From contig DJXD01000049.1 of NCBI GenBank assembly GCA_002449585.1, forward strand, positions 1-19,336: a stretch of DNA of 19,336 bases. Reading direction: 5' to 3'. Origin of the DNA: Ruminococcus sp. UBA7013. GTDB lineage: Bacteria; Bacillota; Clostridia; Oscillospirales; Ruminococcaceae. This document shows positions 17,301 to 19,336 of this stretch, piece after piece. The notes under the pieces are model-generated. The model had not been told where the DNA came from, searched no databases, and saw nothing but the letters and a program-made list of their open reading frames with translations. The translations under genes were made by a program, and so were the position numbers. Every line of letters begins with the position of its first letter. Positions within the stretch are counted from its first letter, which is position 1.

Positions 17301-18572
17301 GAAAATATGGCAATTGAAACAGGAAAAAATACCTCAAAAAAGGGAAAATTTACAATCACAGGTCTTTCATGGGGTGAATATGAGCTTAAAGAAGTGACCG
17401 CCCCTGATGGCTTCAAAATTAAAACTGATGCAATCAAATTTACAGTCGGCAGAAATAATACAGATGGTCAGGAACTAATCTGTGAGAATGAGCCGAAATT
17501 AGCCAAAATCACCATCATGAAGGAGATAACTAAACGTGTAGAAGCATGGGGCACACCGACATTTGTTTTCAATATTATAAAAAAAGATGCCCTCAATCAA
17601 GGAATGAAAAAATCAGTCTGCATTGAAATAGAAACTGGAACAACCGCACAACAAACGATTGAATTAGAACCCGGAGAATATCAGATTTCTGAGCTTGCGG
17701 TATCAAGATACCAACTTGATAGTTTAACATTAAAAATTGATGATGGAAATGAGCAGGATATTAAAAACAAAACATTCACGATCAATGCGGATGATGTGGA
17801 TAAAAATATCATTTTGAAGGCAATCAATTCCATTCAGTATTATGACAAGGCAAGCTATACTAGTGCAGAAGTGAATGAATTCAACGGAATCAAGGGGCTG
17901 GAAGTGGTGTATTCTGATCAAATTCAAGTTTCAACCATTGATCATTCAACATTTAGCATTGATAAAAATGATGATAAATTCAAAGCTTACAAAATCATGA
18001 GCAATGGCGACAAAAAACAGATAACAGATCTTGAAAATCTTACAATCAACGGAACTGTCAATAATTCTGATGTCACAGATTCTGGAACACAATTCACTTT
18101 TACAAACGAAAAAATATATGTCAAAGATAGTGTCTATACTTTGCAAGCGACCTATCAGGGTGTTTCCTGCAATTTTGATATTCATTTCGATCAGACAGCC
18201 ATTAATGATAGCAAACAGGAAAAAATTCTGCTGCTTCAGGTGGATGATGGCAATCAGTGTTATTTTACTATTAATAATCAGCAAACAAATACCTGCCGAC
18301 TTATATGCATTATTACTGGAACGGATGGAAACCAGAAAATCAGTAAAATTCTGTATAATGGTGAGGTCATTGCAGAAGGTGATGCAGCTGTGATTGAGGT
18401 TAAAGGAAATGAAATCAAAGTGAATCAGTTTACTGTAGCAGTCGATGCATCTGTAAATAATAAGCATTTTGACGGATGGGAAACTATACCCGAAAACAAA
18501 GCTATCAATGCTATGATTCTGGATTTGAATGAAAATACAGATGTCTTGACATTGAAAGCAAAAATCTCATAA
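5355..18572 (+). CDS. Giant secreted Cna-B/SpaA-type multidomain adhesin or fibre protein (4405 aa)
   Basis: This is a secreted structural protein with no enzymatic motif seen. Residues 1-31 are a signal peptide (MKKGFFKRF, hydrophobic core, SSLA|N). About 26 beta-domain units follow. Most begin with a V-x-K-x-W strand, continue with RP-x-x-I-x-V-x-L, a 'LPKYD..G..I.Y.V.E' strand and end in TNT/NNL, the Cna-B pattern in which Lys and Asn form an isopeptide with a Glu catalyst. The last five units are SpaA/prealbumin type (KEVTAPVGY motifs). A distinct ~250-residue C-terminal region has no LPXTG, no membrane segment and no dockerin, so the mode of cell attachment is not visible. Start: ATG 5355 with a weak GCGGTGA site. 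The frame is open throughout and A/T-richer than the flanking genes. It is followed after 17 bp by the SipW-type gene. Role in adhesion or matrix is inferred. Confidence 0.93.
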   Translation: MKKGFFKRFVSAFMAGVLMITSNSVPISSLANTSKSGVGIYNNIMTDQSIAQAEYVVKFYKLNGTEVMLPTEIDFDTATLTPVSNTHAVISLNKDQKYVSFSDNPAFQNFVRENAISKIAITYQTEKINLKNTSLLYSPATQIYDFSDTSDTGELRSKLDYTKENPFEGYSDTLKTYDSTLMKEVPIEQDWRDRGADRPEIEDIIFDVKQNNKAYISGMGTQVEHDSNLYIYNITSDSLPYEVYRELEVKDSNTYLYHYTVPEKDKNGQDYTYSSTQTYTFESDKYKVESTNTNDKYLAVGLRDFKFTMKWADAYDSSARPTIDVDYIKNNFELYNKNTNTKITFPDTLPENDSWDNYIQITQQSDNTVNVTIKRLEDINVGGTANEYYLVLSSGQQKLAVNTNAIHASQDDYYAVKSENQGLHVNETDKTYENGVIDLLLTGTTNFNGHVEWKDEAKASKRENDDLPAATFNLWRYSGNDSDYSAKVGSPVLLDGKTYDFSFNNLDKYDIKGQKYTYYAIESVSVDETITENEETKTIPLPYQISYDNTDSGLDTGKLFDKGKAINKLSDKLQYTVSGEWIAAARQGGIADATYQLQIYDKTQNKYVPYTYEVIIDNQTETRTADVTLHFDELHMSRATDDEIKFPVVDLYDENGSLNQYRVVQTSVTRIDQISDEDRESTDKTEIGGDKNPKGAEISVNDKYAVAMTQNGTNYHFKYMIEGDTIVNIKKKWVYKVKDANGKETETEIEIPVSELQNGYQAQFDVQNYSNDIHGYRDYFVENDYPEGYFDSYLKSQYFIRKTKIVDNWYTDEQIAQGNLTVPENAEKYIYFNEEATKLSSSTWEVNNISVPKYDDDGREIDYRAVEMREGLNYPKTDDDGEIVSYYQTYDWNVTYTGTGDLITNYNYEITNHRTYPGNDHHYIAVNKEWVDDGELEYRQPIQIIANNVGTYIDQTDADPANWHVVEDGEKKVTLNKLNVWENTINVSQYKKGADGQYIKDENGHFTLLDYNYEADKFSEEPVNPDQNKTYYWSKNNILSIGSLPEGERWIYKLLTDDNGNKKTDYRWNNEPEDITLTPNDYNSVNLMENNFINFENFVGIYKSKELENNAKRCHYYAVQQVYTPSGVNGAVGTLHFINTRIGVISYEVQFDWNVGDALTNGNIKSVTIAIKNPVTDQVISQTVNFTNLEHLTQLSNGNYAFYFLNLPKYDTNGKLIDYQIQEVNITDNYNVEHPVDSVKNEATIGTDKCKVTISSETIIEGSEAKTDDLHRIVITNTFEDDTSITVHKRWYDNTNAENTRSDLYIKLYRISEDPDATEESDPKEYGWTKHDNDTDNRWTYTFDHLSKYDSNGYKYTYYVKEQDAQWLLEYDTNHKAKITENPSNRLPGYMQEYSNPNVATNPKVYTTTYLTNVAYNEGTIINRLHGEVIIDGEKLWKNISSVLLEQDYPIADVSLFRDNNVIEIEKKFETTYESDPTLADLDNALRKEGVTEDEIKTLITRQQKIDKLVEIQLSKMSDQEIAANIIKLSETQVTSGAKTFNFTDVYDEDNNVSTVSLAISKGYVVLDQNGNVKKDAKQNIILPKYDEAGRRITYTMTEKPINGYLSKIEPGSQKLINEYNGGRKLQFTVTKDWKGMTDNMAFPTITFTLHQVFKVQTNDAEQPYHYYVYNQFKREIRATGASNVTVTFGDADHPAEADALRYYSPVGEPFVYFITETLSNYEGEQAIFIDPQYEKYITEYLKPFNENPKYQEIRLVNNTGLALGFTCQVTDPLDDTDDLARAAAIASLKAAYTGTEPYTPTDQEIAIQMEKELKDEKTTDALNHTETFQNTYKPDDTNFHGKINITKEWQARPTEHSQVRAYSFKLTRKTKQIPSEELFTINTIDSYSTSGSLPTISDLKSGYTATAFQASTVDTEVKPPTETEIIKYYIATVSKETDAGDNPITVIISVANKEGTAVDYNNEVMIRNLAVYGQDALKYTYSIEELEKEGYTATKKTDKTDKNGLSTDSSADPAELSLTNKLKVFDLKINKSFGCEYTDGTTDKISSIPSKDYAQFFNDAYFNQLEFHIYRQVINGEREEIGYDGNLIDEQNPKLLTGKIILDEIKDNLDKTDAAKDLNYGETTTETFAERYAIISDLPLTDVNGNYYTYWVEEVDKAQLTSDGIPIASKDKHVSTYYSKDRIFEYPRDKNAQVIGISEDNKVTKITLEKADNGKTKETHIQNVFEAKLINIKKYWLDNNNEDGLRPELLQVIIKEKVNSTEEVTFTRILRNESDWSMSNALAKYYFNGTNAIEKLEYNINETESNTETESDTDKNLLTKLDNSSNTLIFDGYTLVDQPDNASGKQYYFVTEATTYKTGEKNRNGTDRTYTVGTGDECDAPVSDTDYQKLKDIDTWNLTNYKIPQKGKLTLTKKFDPVDEDYKSSTRPKHLYFQLKENDTLFTKYTELGVKVTDGTVDPSSGLITVNRIEEGANQYNYPIVTVSNLPIGSNETATPQKNGSFIANQYQFVECDERGNILTKTGNQPDENDHFPYTWDGGKLNSAQEGKYPDKDKTVELEEKIEEQTITYQNDYEINNTLKQENHIVKKKWKDDANNNIPNYYQTRPDYFIVRLEKTVDENPAPTGNWTVVRDKIRLKADSSSLDYHDQLMDTDDEINIDYLKNLPQYDGEGKKIYYRVVETALIYMVDDPNNQGQKIEETRQVKKDNYTQHSSDNSSDKKYDATNTYYVSYNDNNIDNDLTDQQTLIENTLIRKTDWQNFVALKKWDDNDNQFENRTPIKVKLIQSIMVNGEKKIIKEKIETLEESNNWYYKWQNYPLRDEAGHEFNYEIVEISNNSENYDSVSNRTTGGTENTEDSYEITTFSNTLKQKVYDNGKKDLIASKIWKDEQDTTKRDTFSASCTYNTRTSIRPDAVKFDLYCTYDIYAYTGTPTFDSTTGKMNSFEPQLIGTYDGLASDSALALSKYLGSSYAYSQTISNTGENQSSDTWNVVFEKLPVKINLTGTDNNESSSYTYPDTYATNPNYTYTNKDAIPAELRGTTKTFSYPYESYIPLQLKGEKIQLNGHAVDVKYYIKETILQSDNNNPATYSEATFADNNPYSNTPATKENAIVLKNSKAGNSEAGNSETGNLFKIENDLQKRDITVTKIWEDNGYGDSLHYDINFILTCNDIGYSETKTLNKNAKDEENNPIYSVTFEDLPKYSKNGRILEYTVTEKVTDGSNDTENHKYNYTVSAPVSTLDENNIVTDYTITNTLSLINIPVKKIWNDQSDKFGLRPNNITLQLQRSIDGRDWTDVPINPETLTESTLVLGAQVEPITLTASTPASNEWSIEFKNLLRYAENNKEYQYKVVESGVNGAYYAPVYSAFSTNDAQLTVTNNLITDTVYVKKVWANDDNYTSLRYPVKVTLSNVKITNDPIVNIAVAEADKYIAVQDVPLKDQDGKDIIYELIEDVQKYHYTASQKMETTDGKRYYTLTNTLPLTTITVNKTWDAGYPENANKPGTIAVKLTRKSENGTYQDVATCQLTNFDTFNNLLMYDENNKLYTYKVEETNIPVGYSVTYPNQEEPAVKDTTPTPLTIVNTTKRGEAVFTKYDDSYNEAYHITDDEDKKKTIKDVQFALYLSNDTLVKIKKINGKYQPDEYGTDVIMTDEDGKIYLENLTPNCYYLKETSTPQGYQENTTRKYEFTINADGSPTYTSNSSHIGNQENLSSITLTKKDATSNQVITKSPATYYLLRKIPEGITMQNNTYQVNGEPWEICGTYQTTNGTFTVNNLIFGTYLFWEVKAPVGYEVDNSNPVQITIDAQNAGTTQTQDRTDPRKTAHVKILKTDENGEPLNGAIYELYKQVGDEPNALNDQKIESNITTGYKGMNEAAIVIDGQKWGNYYFKEVTAPVGYTVKDTIVPFTINEETADELLHIVRANNAQKTGNITLTKVAAGAIGNISAGAPLNGAIFNLYKSGANTPIQIAWDATDGVYTVDPSTENMAIETGKNTSKKGKFTITGLSWGEYELKEVTAPDGFKIKTDAIKFTVGRNNTDGQELICENEPKLAKITIMKEITKRVEAWGTPTFVFNIIKKDALNQGMKKSVCIEIETGTTAQQTIELEPGEYQISELAVSRYQLDSLTLKIDDGNEQDIKNKTFTINADDVDKNIILKAINSIQYYDKASYTSAEVNEFNGIKGLEVVYSDQIQVSTIDHSTFSIDKNDDKFKAYKIMSNGDKKQITDLENLTINGTVNNSDVTDSGTQFTFTNEKIYVKDSVYTLQATYQGVSCNFDIHFDQTAINDSKQEKILLLQVDDGNQCYFTINNQQTNTCRLICIITGTDGNQKISKILYNGEVIAEGDAAVIEVKGNEIKVNQFTVAVDASVNNKHFDGWETIPENKAINAMILDLNENTDVLTLKAKIS
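5448..5900 (+). other. Unassigned N-terminal segment of the giant protein (residues ~32-182)
   Basis: The start of the mature protein lacks a clear Cna-B signature. It carries mixed beta-type sequence with a hydrophobic strand AEYVVKFYKLNG and no Cys. It could be the tip or ligand-binding portion, by analogy with adhesins that place unique domains at the exposed end. That role is inference. Confidence 0.5.
5910..9180 (+). other. Long, divergent Cna-B-like units 1-8 of the giant protein
   Basis: The strand-A Trp of each unit falls at residues ~191, 311, 453, 581, 733, 930 and 1153 (IEQDW, FTMKW, GHVEW, VSGEW, IKKKW, VNKEW, VQFDW). At least one further domain boundary is plausible near residue 850. 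Spacing is 120-220 residues, longer than a minimal Cna-B domain of ~100, so the units carry insertions or extra strands. Several lack the expected Lys two positions before Trp (GHVEW, VSGEW, VQFDW) and may not form the intramolecular isopeptide bond. Confidence 0.65.
12261..12296 (+). repeat. 18-bp x2 in-frame tandem repeat (ETESNT/ETESDT)
   Basis: Two adjacent 18-bp copies starting GAAACAGAATCA encode ETESNT and ETESDT, inside a surface-loop-like acidic insert of the unit at residue ~2237. Length change here would keep the frame. Confidence 0.85.
13491..13514 (+). repeat. 12-bp x2 in-frame tandem repeat (SSDN/SSDK)
   Basis: AGTTCTGATAAT is followed by AGTTCTGATAAG, encoding SSDN-SSDK in a hydrophilic loop near the end of the unit at residue ~2591. 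Confidence 0.8.
14697..14741 (+). repeat. 15-bp x3 in-frame tandem repeat (NSKAG/NSEAG/NSETG linker)
   Basis: Three adjacent 15-bp copies (AACAGTAAAGCTGGA and two variants) encode NSKAG-NSEAG-NSETG just before the domain boundary at residue ~3130. Copies differ by only a few bases, suggesting recent slippage-type expansion. Confidence 0.9.
16109..17820 (+). other. SpaA/prealbumin-type units 23-27 of the giant protein
   Basis: Five units have their first-strand Lys at ~3592, 3716, 3828, 3934 and 4056. Four carry the hallmark E-x-x-A/T-P-x-G-Y/F strand (KETSTPQGY, WEVKAPVGYE, KEVTAPVGY, KEVTAPDGF). The two middle ones also have L-N-G-A-I-Y/F-x-L-Y-K. This is the stalk-type pilin domain seen next to the wall anchor in Gram-positive pilins, here followed by a non-anchor C-terminus. 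Confidence 0.85.
17823..18569 (+). other. Unassigned C-terminal region of the giant protein (residues ~4157-4405)
   Basis: About 250 residues of predicted beta structure, part of it (KIYVKDSVYTLQATYQG) reminiscent of bacterial Ig-like folds. Four Cys lie close together (GVSCNF, NQCYF, NTCRLIC), more clustered than elsewhere in the protein. It ends in LTLKAKIS, with no hydrophobic helix, basic tail or LPXTG. It may be a polymerisation, wall-binding or partner-binding module, but nothing identifies which. Confidence 0.5.
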
Positions 18573-18589
18573 GAAAGGAGTAGGATATT

Positions 18590-19267
18590 ATGACATGGAG
18601 CAGGTTCAGATCGTTTGCGAGTCCGCTCGCTCTGATTGTGATTATGTTCATCGGTTCAACGATTGCATATTTTACATCAACAGATGCTGTTATCAATCGA
18701 CTGCAAAGCAGTAATTTTGACATCATTCTGACAGAATCGAATTGGAATCCCGCAGACGGTCAGAATCTGATGCCCAATCAGGAAGTTAATAAAAATCCTG
18801 TTGTTACTAATTTGGAAAATACGGATGCTTTTGTGTTTATTACTGTGAAAATGGCTTATGAAACAGAGCTGATGGAGGACATCGACGGAAAATATCTTGA
18901 TGAATCCGATGTTCCCATTCCATTGTATAAATTCGTTGTTGAGGGAAAAACACCTGATACGAAATATACAACAAAGCAGACAGTTCATGATAGCTGGGAA
19001 TTGGTCGGAAATCCAGTAACAGAAAATAATATTATCACCTATGTGTATGCTTATGCAGAAAATGATAAAATGACACCATTGGGGAAAGGGGAGTCTACAC
19101 CCCCACTATTTGACAAAATCAAGCTTTGGAATTTTAATGAAAATGCTTATAATCACATGGAAGATATCATTGTAGAGGCAACTGGTATACAAGCAGAACT
19201 AGTTGTTGATGGACAGAAAATAGATACTCCCTATCAGGTATGGGATATTATTAATCAATCCGGATAA
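18590..19267 (+). CDS. SipW-dependent-type secreted protein (TasA/camelysin/BsaA-like matrix protein)
   Basis: This 225-residue protein resembles the biofilm-fibre family processed by the dedicated signal peptidase SipW. The N-terminus has basic residues (R5, R7), a hydrophobic core at ~12-26, then GSTIA|YFTSTDAVIN, equivalent to the GGTWA|AFNDIKSKD region of TasA. The cleavage point, probably after A26, is inferred. The mature part is beta-rich, with a NLENTDAFVFITVKM strand matching the '..N.G...i.vrv....' core of camelysin-type proteins. It is longer than a minimal core because of a ~60-residue acidic insert. GAAAGGAG lies 9 nt before ATG. The gap after the giant gene is only 17 bp with no promoter or terminator, so the two are almost certainly one operon. 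sipW itself is not in the window and may lie beyond the right edge. Confidence 0.82.
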   Translation: MTWSRFRSFASPLALIVIMFIGSTIAYFTSTDAVINRLQSSNFDIILTESNWNPADGQNLMPNQEVNKNPVVTNLENTDAFVFITVKMAYETELMEDIDGKYLDESDVPIPLYKFVVEGKTPDTKYTTKQTVHDSWELVGNPVTENNIITYVYAYAENDKMTPLGKGESTPPLFDKIKLWNFNENAYNHMEDIIVEATGIQAELVVDGQKIDTPYQVWDIINQSG

Positions 19268-19330
19268 CAAGAAAGGATGAGTACCGTCAACTACTCACCG
19301 CCTAAGAGACAGGGGCTTGTCAGTATCCGG
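19260..19330. other. Structured end sequence, possible IS200/IS605-type terminal hairpin
   Basis: A perfect 7-bp inverted repeat CCGGATA (19260-19266) / TATCCGG (19324-19330) encloses TGAGTA (19278-19283) / TACTCA (19292-19297) and GACA/TGTC (19308-19311 / 19318-19321). The segment GTCAACTACTCACCGCC, then TAAGAG, then GGGGCTTGTC resembles the sequence I remember from IS200/IS605-family element ends (CAACTAC...CTAAAG...GGGCTTGT). The central stem is imperfect here and the window ends before any transposase gene could be seen. Confidence 0.3.
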
Positions 19331-19336
19331 TAGTGC

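Noticed and set aside
19277..19333. 18-codon frame MSTVNYSPPKRQGLVSIR
   Set aside because: The only purine-rich sequence directly abuts the ATG, leaving no spacer. The region is better explained by inverted repeats, and the frame is too short to support.

Overview
The window looks like a chromosomal stretch of a low-GC, Gram-positive gut anaerobe, most likely a Ruminococcus-type (Oscillospiraceae) bacterium. The evidence is a secreted BspA-like leucine-rich-repeat protein ending in a type I dockerin, AAAGGAG-type ribosome binding sites, sigma-A promoters close to TTGACA/TATAAT, a SipW-type signal peptide and a giant Cna-B repeat protein. No species can be named from the sequence alone.

Layout. 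75-1253 (+) is an unrecognised cytoplasmic protein. It ends at a hairpin terminator shared with a convergent gene. 1299-3458 (-) encodes the LRR/dockerin protein. It diverges, through two back-to-back promoters in 3459-3648, from a membrane-bound sensor diguanylate cyclase at 3649-5106 (+). The cyclase stop codon lies inside a perfect TTGACA-17-TATAAT promoter. That promoter drives a leader of about 215 nt containing a closed-stem structure, an intrinsic terminator and a 14-bp palindrome. The leader precedes one uninterrupted 4405-codon gene, 5355-18572, which fills two thirds of the window. Seventeen bases later comes a small SipW-type/TasA-like secreted protein (18590-19267). The window ends in a short structured sequence resembling an IS200/IS605-type terminal hairpin.

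How it may work together (inference). The giant protein is a secreted string of about 26 Cna-B/SpaA-type beta domains with no visible sortase signal or C-terminal membrane anchor. It is apparently co-transcribed with a matrix-fibre-type protein. An adjacent c-di-GMP synthase and an attenuator-like leader with partial GEMM (c-di-GMP-I riboswitch) resemblance suggest a surface-fibre or biofilm locus under c-di-GMP control. The membership of the two structural genes in one unit is well supported. The riboswitch identity is speculative, because half of the conserved core is not visible.
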